A stretch of DNA of 64,000 nt, taken from NCBI GenBank assembly GCA_023663145.1, contig JAMPHZ010000002.1, forward strand, positions 1-64,000, written 5' to 3'. Made by a program: the position numbers and the translations under genes. Shown one piece after another: positions 46,019-57,259 of this stretch. Position 1 is the first letter of the stretch. The number at the start of each line of letters is the position of its first letter. The notes under the pieces are model-generated. The model saw only the letters and a program-made list of their open reading frames with translations, was not told the DNA's origin and did no database searches. Source of the DNA: Odoribacter sp. GTDB taxonomy: Bacteria; Bacteroidota; Bacteroidia; Bacteroidales; Muribaculaceae.

Positions 46019-46701
46019 ATATTGGATATTATCAAATCAAGAGAATCTATGACGAAATCGGGGCGGTGAAGCTCATCAACCTCGTCAAGAGATGGCTGTG
46101 GATGAGTATTATAACCACGGTCTGACAACATTATTGTAGTCCATCCCAGACGACGCGGCCAATAGAAGTCTTTGGCGACATTATCACCTATATATACCCA
46201 TCCGTGTGAGCGCGATGCACGCACCATAGCCGTGGCAAACGGCATAGGGGAATACTTGTCGAAACCTGTTGCATCGCTCACTATTATATTCGCCGGAGCG
46301 AAATACCTGTTCAGTTGCAGTGCATTTATTTTTGACATCTGCCCGTGGAGGCGCCCATCTGTAATGAGGAATCTGGGGATGTCAGGGCGTTGGCTTACCA
46401 AAACATCAAGAAGCCGGGCCGCATCTGGCCGCAGAGGCAGCGTTTCGGGCACTGTGGCCCGGTAGATATCAAGAAATGCTGATAATTCAAGTCTCAAGCC
46501 CGGCACTCCGGCACGCAATCCGTCGTATGGATTGAGACCGGAGTGCATGTAAGCTTCAAGCTGAGTGACGTCAACATCAAGCAATGGAGAACACACCTCG
46601 GCAACATGCGCCACACAGGCCTTCACATAGTCACGTTCTTCATAAAGCGTGTCATCAAGATCAAAGGCAATGGCTATATCAGTGTCAAGATGCATATCCA
46701 T
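46009..46701 (-). CDS. HAD-superfamily hydrolase
   Basis: The 230-residue protein has HAD motif [11 protein letters not shown] near residues 13-22 and motif II ITDGR. A motif III-like Lys region and the GDN motif IV ([10 protein letters not shown]) follow, with a helical cap of the subfamily I type (about 30-105). It is probably a small-molecule phosphatase; the substrate is not predictable. It is the first gene of a coupled HAD-gmd-fcl-esterase string, which hints at a phosphorylated sugar intermediate, as inference only. Confidence 0.8.
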   Translation of the reverse strand: MDMHLDTDIAIAFDLDDTLYEERDYVKACVAHVAEVCSPLLDVDVTQLEAYMHSGLNPYDGLRAGVPGLRLELSAFLDIYRATVPETLPLRPDAARLLDVLVSQRPDIPRFLITDGRLHGQMSKINALQLNRYFAPANIIVSDATGFDKYSPMPFATAMVRASRSHGWVYIGDNVAKDFYWPRRLGWTTIMLSDRGYNTHPQPSLDEVDELHRPDFVIDSLDLIISNICQ

Positions 46702-46735
46702 TTATATTATTATACCTATTATGATTTTTATACTG

Positions 46736-47806
46736 CTATTTGCTTCCTGTGAGCAGTAAATTGAGAGGCTTTGAGAAACTTAATATTTTCATTATAAGCA
46801 ATACCATTGCTATCACTGCAACAGCCCAGAAAGCCGAGAACACGGCCATTGGAACTAACGACAGATTCATAGCCGACAATGTCTCACGGAACACTCCCAT
46901 CGGAAACAGGAAGAAATAATGCAACAGATATATGCCGAGGCTTCTTGTGCCTACGTACTCCCATATCGATGCCACGGTGCGTGTCGCAGGGCGTGCCTGA
47001 GGATCAAAAGCTATATCAGCCCACGACTCAAACACAGCGAATGCAATAACAGACAGCGATATATGCAGCACGGCATTGAGCGCGATAGCTCCAAGGCCCT
47101 CCACACCGAACTCCCAGGGCCAGCAGCACATATACATGGTAACTGCCAACACAAGCATGGCCACTGTCTGACACGACGAGCTGTGAATCGCCGACATGAA
47201 ACTATCACGGTAACGACGGGCAAGCACACCAAACATAAATGCGGGATAGAACGATGCCGTCAATTCAAGGCTAAGATAAGCCGAAACCTCCGGAGTAAGC
47301 ACATATAAGTAAAGTGACAGCAGCGCCGCCCAGATAGCCAGGCCAAGCCCCACTGAGGCATAAACGGTTTTGCAATAATCAAGCAGACGTGATGTAGCTG
47401 CATATATGACGAATATCTGGAACAACACAAAGGTGAACCAATATCCGTTCTTCCATGTATTGGCCCACAGCCCCTCAAATGTCGACACTAGCGGAGATTG
47501 CAAGCCTGAGTGAGGGAAATAATACACCCACAGACTACTCACGGCAACCATAGGTAACAACAACCTGAGAGCACGCTGGCCTATTTTTGGAATAGCTACT
47601 CGCCCGTCGGCAGATATCTTGAATGTGAACCATCCGCTTATAAAAAAGAACAGCGGCATGTGAATGCGTTCGATGAATTTGAAAAGAGCGGTACGATCTA
47701 CTTCTCTGACGCACATCGTGATAATGTGCCCCATGACTACAAGGAAGATAGCTACTCCTTTGAGCATATCGAAGTAATGCAGGCGCGGTTTTGCAATAGT
47801 TGACAT
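46736..47806 (-). CDS. Membrane-bound O-acyltransferase (acyltransferase family 3)
   Basis: The 356-residue protein has about ten membrane helices and the family-3 acyltransferase features: the N-terminal YFDMLKGVAIFLVVMGH with conserved His near residue 27, and the FFFISGWF segment near 55. Members acetylate or otherwise acylate exported sugars such as capsule or O-antigen units. It lies 34 bases upstream of the HAD gene on the same strand, which fits a surface-polysaccharide role. Confidence 0.85.
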   Translation of the reverse strand: MSTIAKPRLHYFDMLKGVAIFLVVMGHIITMCVREVDRTALFKFIERIHMPLFFFISGWFTFKISADGRVAIPKIGQRALRLLLPMVAVSSLWVYYFPHSGLQSPLVSTFEGLWANTWKNGYWFTFVLFQIFVIYAATSRLLDYCKTVYASVGLGLAIWAALLSLYLYVLTPEVSAYLSLELTASFYPAFMFGVLARRYRDSFMSAIHSSSCQTVAMLVLAVTMYMCCWPWEFGVEGLGAIALNAVLHISLSVIAFAVFESWADIAFDPQARPATRTVASIWEYVGTRSLGIYLLHYFFLFPMGVFRETLSAMNLSLVPMAVFSAFWAVAVIAMVLLIMKILSFSKPLNLLLTGSK

Positions 47807-47849
47807 AGTTACAGATTATTGTGACTGATTATAGAAAAAATGTGTAAAT

Positions 47850-48725
47850 TCATTCAGTTGGTTTATTAATTCTCATATTGTAAAGCAATATCAGGCCGGT
47901 GACAGTAAGAACGGCACTCAAAACAGGCACTATCCACGTTGCCATTCCATCTCCTGCAATCTCGGGGTCCCCGGTACCGGTGACATAGCTGAGAATCACA
48001 AACATTACATTGTTAAAGATATGAGCCAACACGGGCAACCACACCGAGCCGCTCCATACGAGCAGATACCCGAAGTAGGCACCAAGCAACAAACGGGGCA
48101 CAAACCCGAAGAATTGGAAATGCACAGCGCTGAATATAACCGCACTGCCCCACACTGCTATACCTGTATTCACCCGGGCTGAGAGGATAAGCCGTTGTAG
48201 CGCTCCACGAAAAAACAATTCTTCACAGAATCCTGCCAGAACGCCTACGATCAGTATGCTCATCAACAGATTAGATACCGAATGAGGCCCGAGCATCTCG
48301 GTTACCGAGGAAGCCGCGGCAGCTTCCATCCCGCGCAACGAACGCTCAAGAGATGCCAATGCAGGCGGGAAAGTAATAGCATCATTCCATTTGATAATCG
48401 CGGTCATCAAAGGCGATGACACTACCAATACTAATATAGCGGCTAAAACCATTGTCGGGCGCGGCCTAATCTCAAGCGCAAGCAACCGTGCGGGAGTACG
48501 GGTTACAAGCACTGCAGTGGCAAGAGCCGGCAATACAAGCATGACAATGTCCTGCAACACCGTAGAAATACGCATCATTGCAAGATGACGGTCGTTGCCG
48601 CCTATTTTGAGAAGAAATGTTGCCAAAAATGCTGTGATTATCATGCCGAGCAGATACGTGAACAGCAACAGCAGCAACCGCTGGCCGGCCGGAATATTGA
48701 AGTTTATTATTCGCTTATTTTCCAT
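47850..48725 (-). CDS. CPBP-family intramembrane glutamic endopeptidase
   Basis: The 291-residue protein has about seven or eight membrane helices and the three CPBP motifs: EELFFRGALQRL near 168, FSAVHFQFFGFVPR near 205, and HIFNNVMFVIL near 235. Glu and His residues in these motifs are the catalytic set of the Abi/CAAX-protease group. Substrates could be prenylated peptides, bacteriocin immunity targets, or unknown; nothing in the neighbourhood decides this. It lies between trmN6 and the acyltransferase. Confidence 0.87.
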   Translation of the reverse strand: MENKRIINFNIPAGQRLLLLLFTYLLGMIITAFLATFLLKIGGNDRHLAMMRISTVLQDIVMLVLPALATAVLVTRTPARLLALEIRPRPTMVLAAILVLVVSSPLMTAIIKWNDAITFPPALASLERSLRGMEAAAASSVTEMLGPHSVSNLLMSILIVGVLAGFCEELFFRGALQRLILSARVNTGIAVWGSAVIFSAVHFQFFGFVPRLLLGAYFGYLLVWSGSVWLPVLAHIFNNVMFVILSYVTGTGDPEIAGDGMATWIVPVLSAVLTVTGLILLYNMRINKPTE

Positions 48726-48727
48726 GG

Positions 48728-49450
48728 TTAAATATTTATATGGAAATTTCCGGTCAATGCGCGGTAGGCAGGAGTGAAATTGCCCTTAATGTCACGAATT
48801 ACAAGCCTTTCCTCCGAGCGACCCACCGCCGCATGCGTAAATTCCACCAATGCCCGTATCGGATCTTTTCCTTCAACGGTAGACACCAGGCACACACGGG
48901 ATGGATTAAGCCGCACAAATGCAGCATGGCTTTCAATATCCGCGAGTTGATCAGCAGGGATAATCATTGACACGCGGCCTCGGGATGTCAATCTGCCGGC
49001 TGCGTAATCAAGTAAAGTTACCGGCGACAATCCCGCTGCATGCCGGGCAGTTGCCCGAGCCTCATCACCGGGTAATTCACCGGTAATGAAATAAGGAGGA
49101 TTAGATGCTATAAGATCAATATCCTTTATCTCTATATCTTTGTAATCAGCGGTCAAGACCGAGCAGCGGTCACGCCAAGGTGAATTGTTGATATTATACT
49201 TAAGATCCACCGAGGCATTTCCATCTATCTCAATAAAATGCACATCCGCACATCCAAACCGCTGAGCAAGCATAAGGCCAACGATTCCACATCCGGCACC
49301 GATGTCAACCACCTTGCATGGGGTCATATCCTGACCGGCCCAAGCACCAAGGAGAAGCCCGTCAGTGCCTATTTTCATCGCACATGACTTGTCACTCAAA
49401 GCAAAACGCTTGAATCTAAACAATTGCTTATGATTCTCACTGACAGCCAT
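48728..49450 (-). CDS. trmN6: tRNA1(Val) (adenine-37-N6)-methyltransferase
   Basis: The 240-residue protein is a SAM-dependent methyltransferase. It has FRFKRFALSDKSCAMKIGTDG at the N-terminus, the SAM-binding VVDIGAGCGIVGLML (about 44-58) and the catalytic SNPPYF motif near 122-127 that marks N6-adenine enzymes of the YfiC/TrmN6 family. I chose the ATG of MAVSENHKQLFRF because it begins the family's conserved N-terminus; a longer frame continues upstream but runs into prfC in another frame and has no support. It lies 25 bases after the prfC stop. Confidence 0.9.
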   Translation of the reverse strand: MAVSENHKQLFRFKRFALSDKSCAMKIGTDGLLLGAWAGQDMTPCKVVDIGAGCGIVGLMLAQRFGCADVHFIEIDGNASVDLKYNINNSPWRDRCSVLTADYKDIEIKDIDLIASNPPYFITGELPGDEARATARHAAGLSPVTLLDYAAGRLTSRGRVSMIIPADQLADIESHAAFVRLNPSRVCLVSTVEGKDPIRALVEFTHAAVGRSEERLVIRDIKGNFTPAYRALTGNFHINI

Positions 49451-49475
49451 ATGCTTATATATTAGACCGGCAATA

Positions 49476-51056
49476 TTAAAATTCGCTGGTGAAATGGAAA
49501 CGTATATCAGGAAAATCGGTGCGCGCCATCTGCAAAACATAGTTACTGTCAGCGAGGAACACATCGCGCCCCTCACGGTCAACAGCCATAAACTGGTGCT
49601 TGCGACGTTTGAAATTCTCCATTGCAGCCGGATTATCGCTTTCAATCCAACAAGCCTTGTAAAGTGACAATGGTTCCCATCGGCAACGGGCACCGTACTC
49701 ATGCAACAGACGGTATTGGATGACTTCAAATTGCAACTGTCCGACAGTTCCTATGATTTTACGCCCATTAAACTGATTGATAAACAGCTGAGCCACACCT
49801 TCATCCATAAGCTGCTGAACACCTTTCTCAAGCTGTTTCGACTTCATGGGATCGGTATTCTCGATATATTTGAACATCTCGGGGGAGAAGCTCGGCAGCC
49901 CCTTGAAATGAATCTCTTCACCTGAAGTGAGGGTATCACCGATTTTAAAGTTGCCGGTATCAGGAATTCCGACTATATCTCCGGGCCATGCCTCATCTAC
50001 GATACTCTTTTTCTGTGCCATGAACGCCGTAGGTGCAGAGAACTTCATCAGCTTGCCTGACCGCACATGCTTGTAGGAAGCATTACGTTCAAACTTACCT
50101 GAACACACCTTTACAAAAGCGATACATGACCGATGATTAGGATCCATATTTGCATGAATCTTGAAGACAAAACCAGTGAAAGGCTCCTCCCCTGGTTCTA
50201 TAACTCTCTCAACGGCCTCAACATGGCGTGGCGAGGGGGCTATCTTCACGAAACAGTCAAGCAGCTCTTTGACACCGAATGTATTGAGTGCCGAACCGAA
50301 GAATACGGGAGCAACTTTCGCGTCAAGATACTGTTGTACATCAAAGGTTGGATAAACACCCTCGATAAGTTCAAGATCTTCCCGAAGCTTGGTTGCATCA
50401 GCCTCGCCTACTGCGGCGTCTATACGGGAATCGTTTACATCATCTATCTCCACCCGCTCGCTCACTTTCTGTTTGTCAGGTGTGAAGAGGTCAAGCGTGT
50501 TTTCGAAAATATTGTACACTCCCTTGAATTTGGCGCCGATATTTATAGGCCATGACAGAGGACGGACACCTATCTTCAGCTCACTCTCAAGCTCGTCAAG
50601 AATGTCAAACGGGTCCCGGCCCTCGCGATCAAGTTTATTTACGAAAATTATCACCGGCGTATTGCGCATGCGGCATACTTCCATGAGTTTCCGCGTCTGC
50701 ATCTCCACACCTTTGGCAACATCGACCACGATAATTACCGAATCGACTGCAGTTAGCGTGCGATAGGTGTCTTCGGCAAAATCCTGGTGCCCCGGTGTAT
50801 CAAGAATATTGATTTTATAATCGCCGTAATTGAAACCCATTACAGACGTCGCGACCGAAATGCCACGCTGTTTCTCGATTTCCATCCAATCGCTGGTCGC
50901 TGTTTTCTTGATTTTATTGCTTTTTACAGCACCTGCAATGTGAATAGCACCACCATACAGCAGCAACTTCTCTGTAAGGGTGGTTTTACCGGCATCGGGG
51001 TGCGATATTATGGCAAAGGTGCGCCTCCTCGCAATTTCCTGATTAATCTCACTCAT
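49476..51056 (-). CDS. prfC: Peptide chain release factor 3
   Basis: This is a translational GTPase that removes RF1 or RF2 from the ribosome after termination. The 526 residues match E. coli RF3. It has the P-loop [12 protein letters not shown] near 19-30, switch [14 protein letters not shown], and the RF3-specific [15 protein letters not shown] segment near 385-400, followed by the C-terminal [15 protein letters not shown]. It overlaps the rfbD stop by 8 bases. Confidence 0.95.
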   Translation of the reverse strand: MSEINQEIARRRTFAIISHPDAGKTTLTEKLLLYGGAIHIAGAVKSNKIKKTATSDWMEIEKQRGISVATSVMGFNYGDYKINILDTPGHQDFAEDTYRTLTAVDSVIIVVDVAKGVEMQTRKLMEVCRMRNTPVIIFVNKLDREGRDPFDILDELESELKIGVRPLSWPINIGAKFKGVYNIFENTLDLFTPDKQKVSERVEIDDVNDSRIDAAVGEADATKLREDLELIEGVYPTFDVQQYLDAKVAPVFFGSALNTFGVKELLDCFVKIAPSPRHVEAVERVIEPGEEPFTGFVFKIHANMDPNHRSCIAFVKVCSGKFERNASYKHVRSGKLMKFSAPTAFMAQKKSIVDEAWPGDIVGIPDTGNFKIGDTLTSGEEIHFKGLPSFSPEMFKYIENTDPMKSKQLEKGVQQLMDEGVAQLFINQFNGRKIIGTVGQLQFEVIQYRLLHEYGARCRWEPLSLYKACWIESDNPAAMENFKRRKHQFMAVDREGRDVFLADSNYVLQMARTDFPDIRFHFTSEF

Positions 51057-51924
51057 CGCCCACTCCTTTCTCCATACGGCGCAGACAGGCTACAAGTGAT
51101 TCTTCCCAATGGGGTATAGTCACACCATAAGTCGCACGGAACTTACTCTTGTCAAGCACACTGTAGTAGGGGCGGGTAGCCGGAGTGGGATATTCCGATG
51201 TAGCCACCGGTGTAACGGGTATACGCCGGGCCGTCTTGCTGTTGCGCAGGATAGCTACGGCAAAGTCATACCACGAGGCAACACCCTGGTCACTGTAATT
51301 TATGATACCTGACACCCATTGCGGGGCAGTAAGTATGGTTATGATAGCTTGAGCGAGATCAGCTGCATAAGTAGGTGTCCCGACCTGATCACTCACCACC
51401 CGCAATGCCTTTTCAGTCTCGGCCTTTTCAAGGATTGTCTTAACGAAATTATGTCCGTAGGGCGAATATAGCCATCCGGTGCGTATTATCACGCTGTCAG
51501 GGGCCAATCCCAGCAAAACAGTCTCACCCTTACGCTTGGTGGTGCCATACTGCGACACAGGGTTAACCTTATCGCTTTCAGTATATGGCCGGCATGACCT
51601 GCCGTCAAACACATAATCGGTAGATAGATGTATTATTTTAAAGCCGAGTTCATCAGCCACACGGGCCAGATTGGCAACGGCATCTATATTGGCAGCGGCA
51701 CATTCCAGCTTCTCTTCCTCAGCACGGTCAACGGCGGTATATGCCGCGCAGTTTACTACGTGACTGAAATCACCATGACGCAGATAATTCTCCACTGCAA
51801 GGCGGTCGGTGAGATCAAGATCTTCCTTGTCCACATATACAGCTTTGCCGGGAAGTGCTTCTTCCAAAGCCAACGACAGCTCGGTGCCGAGCTGTCCATT
51901 ACAGCCTGTAACTAAAATCTTCAT
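51049..51924 (-). CDS. rfbD: dTDP-4-dehydrorhamnose reductase
   Basis: It makes dTDP-L-rhamnose, the last step of the pathway. The 291 residues begin [15 protein letters not shown], the Rossmann motif; an upstream ATG adds nine residues that the family lacks. The catalytic Tyr-x3-Lys is in [11 protein letters not shown] near 128-132, and STDYVFDG precedes it. The other rhamnose genes (rfbA, B, C) are not in the window. A -7 box (minus strand TAACTTTG, 51949-51956) lies 24 bases upstream. Confidence 0.92.
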   Translation of the reverse strand: MKILVTGCNGQLGTELSLALEEALPGKAVYVDKEDLDLTDRLAVENYLRHGDFSHVVNCAAYTAVDRAEEEKLECAAANIDAVANLARVADELGFKIIHLSTDYVFDGRSCRPYTESDKVNPVSQYGTTKRKGETVLLGLAPDSVIIRTGWLYSPYGHNFVKTILEKAETEKALRVVSDQVGTPTYAADLAQAIITILTAPQWVSGIINYSDQGVASWYDFAVAILRNSKTARRIPVTPVATSEYPTPATRPYYSVLDKSKFRATYGVTIPHWEESLVACLRRMEKGVGDE

Positions 51925-52119
51925 ATATTTCAATGCTGTTATTCGGTGCAAAGTTACAAAAAAAATACCAACCTGCCAACATCACTTTTTCCGACATTCC
52001 ATACTCCCTTGCATACCTTCAGGACAAGCCGAGTGTCAAAAGCATACAAAATCGGCATATCTATCGCGACATGCACTTTTTTCGCCCATAATTTTTACAT
52101 TTTATCCAAAAAAATTACG

Positions 52120-52189
52120 TACCTTTGCAGAAATTTGGACGACCCGCCCGAAAGCTCTCCAAAGGTTTTTCAGTACTCCCGGCGGGGTC
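52120..52189 (+). promoter_or_regulatory. -7 element and leader hairpin upstream of gyrA
   Basis: TACCTTTG (52120-52127) fits the -7 box; no clear -33 box is present. The leader then has an inverted repeat GACCCGCC (52141-52148) with GGCGGGGTC (52181-52189, one bulged G), which would form a hairpin close to the 5' end of the gyrA message. Confidence 0.45.
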
Positions 52190-52208
52190 TACATTATAAG
52201 CTTTTAAT

Positions 52209-54782
52209 ATGCTGGAAGAAGATAGAATATTTAAAATTGATATTGGTAATGAAATGAAGTCGGCCTACATCGATTACTCGATGTCGGTCATAGTTTCACG
52301 TGCCTTGCCAGATGTGCGCGACGGCATGAAACCGGTCCATCGCCGTGTGCTTTTCGGCATGAACGAAATGGGCAACACCTCTGACAAGCCCCATAAGAAA
52401 GCAGCCAACTGCGTTGGACAGGTCATGGGTCGCTACCATCCACACGGCGACTCATCAATCTACGGCACAGTAGTGCGAATGGCCCAGGATTGGTCTCTGC
52501 GCTATACTCTCGTCGACGGACACGGCAACTTCGGCTCTATCGACGGCGACGGTCCGGCCGCCATGCGTTACACCGAAGTTCGCCTCGCAAAAATGGGCGA
52601 AGAAATGCTACGCGATCTTGATTCCGACACCGTCGACTTTCAGCCCAACTACGATAACTCACGAGAAGAACCAACCGTATTGCCCACCCGCTTCCCCAAC
52701 CTGTTGGTCAACGGTGCTTCGGGCATTGCCGTAGGTATGGCCACAAACATGCCGCCGCACAACCTCACCGAGTCAATCAACGCATCTATCGCCGTATTAG
52801 AGAATCCGGAAATCACCACCGACGAGCTTATCAAGATCATTCCGGCTCCCGATTTCCCTACCGGCGGCACCATATATGGCTACAATGGAGTACGAGAGGC
52901 ATACGAAACAGGCCGTGGCCGCATTTTAATACGCGCCCGCGCCGAATTCGAACAAGGGCCATCTCACGAGAACCTCATTGTGACCGAGATACCCTATGGA
53001 GTCAACAAAGCCGAGCTTATCAAGAACATAGCCGACCTTGTCACTGACAAGAAACTCGATGGTATCGCTGACATCAACGATGAGAGCGACGGAGACGGCA
53101 TGCGTATAGTGATAAAGCTCAAATCCGACGCCAACGGCCGGGTAGTGCTCAACAAGCTCTACAAAATGACCCAGATGCAGTCATCATTTGCAGTCAACAA
53201 CGTAGCGCTTGTAAAGGGTCGTCCAAAGACACTTTCACTCAAGGAACTGCTTTCGGCATTCGTAGATCACCGTCACGAAGTGGTCATCCGGCGCACCAAA
53301 TTCCGCCTCGCAAAAGCACAGGAACGCGCCCACATCCTCGAAGGCCTTATAATAGCGTCAAAAAATATTGATGAGGTAATCTCCATCATCAGATCATCAG
53401 CCTCAACAGACGAAGCCCGCCAGCGACTCGCCGAACGATTCTCGCTTACAGAGCCTCAGACACAAGCCATCGTCGACATGCGTCTGCGACAGCTCACCCA
53501 ACTCGAACAGACAAAGCTTGAAGACGAGTACAAGCGCATCGAAGAATACATCGCCGAGCTTGAGCTCATCCTGAATGACCCGGCTGTATGTCGTGAAGTC
53601 ATAAAAGGCGAACTCATCGAGATACGAGACACATACGGTGATGGCCGTAAAACCGACATCGACTATGCTGCCGGCAACTTCAACGCCGAAGACTTCTATG
53701 CCGACGACGACATGATCATCACAATATCCCACCTCGGATATATCAAACGAACACCTCTGAGCGAATACCGCGCCCAAAACCGCGGCGGCATGGGATCACG
53801 TGGAAGCGTCACCCGTGATGAAGACTTCATAGAGCACGTCTACACAGCTTCAATGCACTGCTCAATGCTGTTCTTCACAGATCGCGGCATTGTATATAAA
53901 TTAAAGGTATACGAACTCCCGGAAGGCTCCAAGACTTCCAAAGGGCGCGCCTTGCAGAACCTGCTCAGCATAGAGCCCGGAGATAAGGTAAGCGCATACC
54001 TCGCATGCAAGAACCTCGAGGATCCGGAATTCGCAGGATCACATTTCCTCATCTTCGCCACCCGACGCGGCATCGTCAAGAAAACAGCCCTGAGCGAATA
54101 CTCTCGTGTGCTCGTAAAAGGCAAAAAGGCCATACTTCTGCGCGAAGGCGACAGCCTTATCGGGGTAGAACTCACCGACAACGACAGCGACATCCTGCTC
54201 GCAGCACGTCAAGGCAAAGCCAACAGATTCAAGACAGCATCTCTCCGCGCCATGGGTCGCGTGTCAAGCGGAGTGCGCGGCATGCGTCTGACCGACGACA
54301 ATGAAGTGGTAGGCATGATCACAATGGAGCCCGACACCGAAAACACAGTGCTTGTGGTTTCAGAGAACGGCTACGGGAAGCGTTCGCCTCTCGACGGTTA
54401 CCGCCTCACATCGCGCGGCAGCATGGGTGTCAAGACAATAAACGTCACTTCGCGCACCGGCAATCTTGTGGCATTCAAGAGCGTCAACGACGACAACGAC
54501 CTCGTCATAATCAACCGGTCAGGCATGCTAATCAGAATCCGCGTAGCAGATATAAAGATAGCCGGCCGAGCCACACAAGGTGTACGACTTATAAATCTTG
54601 AACGACGTGGCGACGCCATCGCATCCGTATGCGCCGTTCCCACTGACCCCGAAGAGGAATCCACAGGCATAGACGGCGAAGAGTTACCTGAACTCTCCGA
54701 AGCAGATCTCAACGCTCCGGCCGATGACATCGAAACAAACATTGACGACGACATCGAAGCCGATTCCGATTCCAACGAATAA
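52209..54782 (+). CDS. gyrA: DNA gyrase subunit A
   Basis: This is the breakage-reunion subunit of gyrase, 857 residues. The catalytic Tyr121 is in AAMRYTEVR. The quinolone-target helix reads [12 protein letters not shown] with Ser82 at the E. coli Ser83 position and Gly86 at the Asp87 position; Gly there is usual in Bacteroides, so it is not by itself a resistance sign. The C-terminal six-bladed pinwheel begins near 505, with a GyrA-box variant QNRGGMG. An acidic tail (about 815-857) rich in Asp and Glu ends the protein. A TPR gene follows after 23 bases. Confidence 0.96.
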   Translation: MLEEDRIFKIDIGNEMKSAYIDYSMSVIVSRALPDVRDGMKPVHRRVLFGMNEMGNTSDKPHKKAANCVGQVMGRYHPHGDSSIYGTVVRMAQDWSLRYTLVDGHGNFGSIDGDGPAAMRYTEVRLAKMGEEMLRDLDSDTVDFQPNYDNSREEPTVLPTRFPNLLVNGASGIAVGMATNMPPHNLTESINASIAVLENPEITTDELIKIIPAPDFPTGGTIYGYNGVREAYETGRGRILIRARAEFEQGPSHENLIVTEIPYGVNKAELIKNIADLVTDKKLDGIADINDESDGDGMRIVIKLKSDANGRVVLNKLYKMTQMQSSFAVNNVALVKGRPKTLSLKELLSAFVDHRHEVVIRRTKFRLAKAQERAHILEGLIIASKNIDEVISIIRSSASTDEARQRLAERFSLTEPQTQAIVDMRLRQLTQLEQTKLEDEYKRIEEYIAELELILNDPAVCREVIKGELIEIRDTYGDGRKTDIDYAAGNFNAEDFYADDDMIITISHLGYIKRTPLSEYRAQNRGGMGSRGSVTRDEDFIEHVYTASMHCSMLFFTDRGIVYKLKVYELPEGSKTSKGRALQNLLSIEPGDKVSAYLACKNLEDPEFAGSHFLIFATRRGIVKKTALSEYSRVLVKGKKAILLREGDSLIGVELTDNDSDILLAARQGKANRFKTASLRAMGRVSSGVRGMRLTDDNEVVGMITMEPDTENTVLVVSENGYGKRSPLDGYRLTSRGSMGVKTINVTSRTGNLVAFKSVNDDNDLVIINRSGMLIRIRVADIKIAGRATQGVRLINLERRGDAIASVCAVPTDPEEESTGIDGEELPELSEADLNAPADDIETNIDDDIEADSDSNE

Positions 54783-54805
54783 TTAACCCCTAAACAACTC
54801 ATACA

Positions 54806-56029
54806 ATGAAAAGACATCTCGCAGCCGCGGCAGCACTTATCATAGGTGCAATGTCAATGCCTGCACAAACTCAGCTCCTCAAGGACGCCGAACGCGCCCT
54901 CAAGGATGGCAAGTCGCCAGCCGACGTCGTCGCCATCATTACCCCCGCATTCACCAACCCCGAAACCTCACAGCAGGCACAAACATTCTTCATTCCCGGT
55001 AAAGCAATGTTCGAAGAGTTCGACAAGCTCTACGGAATGAAACAGTTCAACAAACTTCCGGAGAACGGAGCCGTTACCATGGCCGACGACCTCCTCGGCG
55101 GTTACCGCTACTTCATGCAGGCGCTCCCTCTCGACTCTGTACCTGACAAAAAAGGTAAAATAAAAACCAAATACTCCAAAGAAATCATAAACACAATCAC
55201 CGGCCATGCAGCTGACTACAACGACGCCGCTATCGCCTATTGGGAAGTACAGAATTACAACGGCGCATACGACGCATGGGAAGTCTTCCTTGGAATGTAT
55301 GACAACCCTGTATTCCGCTCAAAGCTCCCCAATGTGCTCCCCGACTCCACCCTCGCTGAAGTAGTATTCAACCAGGGTCTCGCAGCATGGCAGGCCGACA
55401 GCCTTGCAAAAGCGCTCAACTGCTTCAACAAAGCCAGGGCCAAAGGTTACAACAAGAAACCCGTATATGACTATGCAATCGCCGTAGCAAACGGCCTCGG
55501 TGACCAGGATGCAATGTACACAATCGCACAGGAAGCATTGCCTCTGTACGGAAAAGAAGATCCCTCTTACATAGGCTTCATCATCAACCACTACCTGCAG
55601 AATAAAGAGTTCGACAAAGCATTCTCCATGATTGACGAGGCCATCGCCAACGATCCCGGCAACTCACAGTATCACCTTGTAAAAGGTATCCTATATGACA
55701 ACCAGGACAAAAAGGCCGAAGCTAAAGCCGAATTCAAGAAAGCTATGGAACTTGACAGCCAGAACTCACAGGCTCTATTCCAATACGGCCGCGCACTCTG
55801 CGAAGAAGCATATACAGCCAGCGACAACGCACCCACAAACATGGCCGAAGGCGAAGCCTTTTACAACAACACCATCGTGCCTCTGTTCAAAGAAGCTGCC
55901 GAATACCTCGAGCAGGCATGGAGCATTGACAATGACAACGTCGACGCACTCCGCTATCTCGAAAACGTTTACTACAACCTTCACGACGAAAACATGATGA
56001 AGGACGTTGAAAACCGCAAGAACCGTTAA
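54806..56029 (+). CDS. Secreted tetratricopeptide-repeat protein
   Basis: The 407-residue protein has an N-terminal signal peptide (about 1-20, MKRHLAAAAALIIGAMSMPA) and helical repeats, with TPR-like units at about 195-230, 268-300 and 302-335 (AFSMIDEAIANDPGNSQYHL then LVKGILYDNQDKKAEAKAEF). TPR proteins of this type are periplasmic scaffolds. It follows gyrA closely and ends at a terminator, so it may share the gyrA transcript. No specific partner is evident. Confidence 0.83.
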   Translation: MKRHLAAAAALIIGAMSMPAQTQLLKDAERALKDGKSPADVVAIITPAFTNPETSQQAQTFFIPGKAMFEEFDKLYGMKQFNKLPENGAVTMADDLLGGYRYFMQALPLDSVPDKKGKIKTKYSKEIINTITGHAADYNDAAIAYWEVQNYNGAYDAWEVFLGMYDNPVFRSKLPNVLPDSTLAEVVFNQGLAAWQADSLAKALNCFNKARAKGYNKKPVYDYAIAVANGLGDQDAMYTIAQEALPLYGKEDPSYIGFIINHYLQNKEFDKAFSMIDEAIANDPGNSQYHLVKGILYDNQDKKAEAKAEFKKAMELDSQNSQALFQYGRALCEEAYTASDNAPTNMAEGEAFYNNTIVPLFKEAAEYLEQAWSIDNDNVDALRYLENVYYNLHDENMMKDVENRKNR

Positions 56030-56061
56030 AGACACTTCTTCCTGAAATATAACTATTAAAG

Positions 56062-56093
56062 AATCCCCCGCACTTCAAATTGTGCGGGGGATT
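56062..56093 (+). terminator. Intrinsic terminator after gyrA-TPR gene
   Basis: A 12-bp stem AATCCCCCGCAC (56062-56073 with 56082-56093) followed by TCTTATTG, 32 bases after the TPR stop. Confidence 0.8.
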
Positions 56094-56231
56094 CTTATTG
56101 CCATATTTGTACAAAAGATGTCCTTTTTTGCATACCTGACGTCACTTTGTGCACTTTTTACCACCGCTTGTACCGAATATATCATTTTTTTTTGCGACCT
56201 TTGCAAGTTGAAAGGTCAACTATAACTTACA

Positions 56232-57248
56232 ATGGAATTCAAAGCTTCTCAAATAGCAGCGCTCGTTGGAGGCACCATCGAGGGAAACCCCGATGCCACC
56301 GTTTCTACATTCGCAAAAATCGAAGAAGCCACAACCGGCGCCATAACATTTTTAGCTAATCCGAAATACACCCATCATATATACAGCACCGGCGCTTCAA
56401 TAGTGTTGGTACGCACTGATTTTGAGCCCATACAGCCGGTTAATGCCACTCTCATCAGAGTGCAGGATCCATATGCCACGCTTTCGGTGCTGCTTGATAT
56501 CGTCGCCAAAGCCATGGCAAATGTACCCACGGGCATTGAGCAGCCCTCTTTTATCGCCCCAGGGGTAGAGATAAGCGATGACTGCTACATAGGAGCATTC
56601 GCTTACATCGGCGCAGGCGCAAAAATAGGTGAACATGTGCAGATACATCCTCAGGCCTACATCGGTCCGGGTGTCACAATAGGTGACGACTCAATCATAT
56701 ATCCCGGTGCAAAAATTTACCACAACTGCCGCATAGGAAGAAGATGCATAATACATGCAGGTGCAGTTATAGGCGCCGACGGTTTCGGCTTCGCCCCCCT
56801 ACCCGACGGGACTTATCACAAAATACCTCAGATCGGCATCGTAGAAATAGAAGACGACGTCGAAATAGGGGCAAACACCACTGTTGACCGTGCCACAATG
56901 GGTGCCACTGTGATAGCCCATGGTGTCAAACTTGACAACCTGATCCAGGCCGCACACAACACAGTTATAGGCCATGACACCGTGATAGCTGCCCAGACAG
57001 GAATAGCCGGTTCAACAAAACTCGGATCCAACTGCATGATCGGCGGACAGGTAGGATTTGCCGGACATATCACAGTAGGAGACAATGTACAGATCGGAGC
57101 ACAAAGCGGAATCCAAGGCACCGTGCACGACGGTGCACGTCTCATGGGTTATCCCGCCGTACCTCATGGGGAATTCGCCCGTAATACCGTTCACATCAAA
57201 CGGCTCGCATCGCTATTTGACCGCGTTGCAAAATTAGAAAAACAATAA
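56232..57248 (+). CDS. lpxD: UDP-3-O-(3-hydroxyacyl)glucosamine N-acyltransferase
   Basis: It carries out the third step of lipid A synthesis, N-acylation of UDP-3-O-acyl-glucosamine from acyl-ACP. The 338-residue protein has the N-terminal uridine-binding domain (about 1-95), a hexapeptide left-handed beta-helix (about 105-290) with repeats such as [16 protein letters not shown] and the catalytic His in [14 protein letters not shown] near 240, and a C-terminal helix. It is the first of lpxD-lpxC/fabZ-lpxA, with lpxC/fabZ starting 11 bases after its stop. Confidence 0.95.
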   Translation: MEFKASQIAALVGGTIEGNPDATVSTFAKIEEATTGAITFLANPKYTHHIYSTGASIVLVRTDFEPIQPVNATLIRVQDPYATLSVLLDIVAKAMANVPTGIEQPSFIAPGVEISDDCYIGAFAYIGAGAKIGEHVQIHPQAYIGPGVTIGDDSIIYPGAKIYHNCRIGRRCIIHAGAVIGADGFGFAPLPDGTYHKIPQIGIVEIEDDVEIGANTTVDRATMGATVIAHGVKLDNLIQAAHNTVIGHDTVIAAQTGIAGSTKLGSNCMIGGQVGFAGHITVGDNVQIGAQSGIQGTVHDGARLMGYPAVPHGEFARNTVHIKRLASLFDRVAKLEKQ

Positions 57249-57259
57249 ACCTCGACGAT

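Noticed and set aside
52209..54782. Gly86 in the quinolone-target helix of GyrA as a resistance mutation
   Set aside because: Gly at this position is normal in Bacteroides GyrA; Ser82, the common target, is intact.
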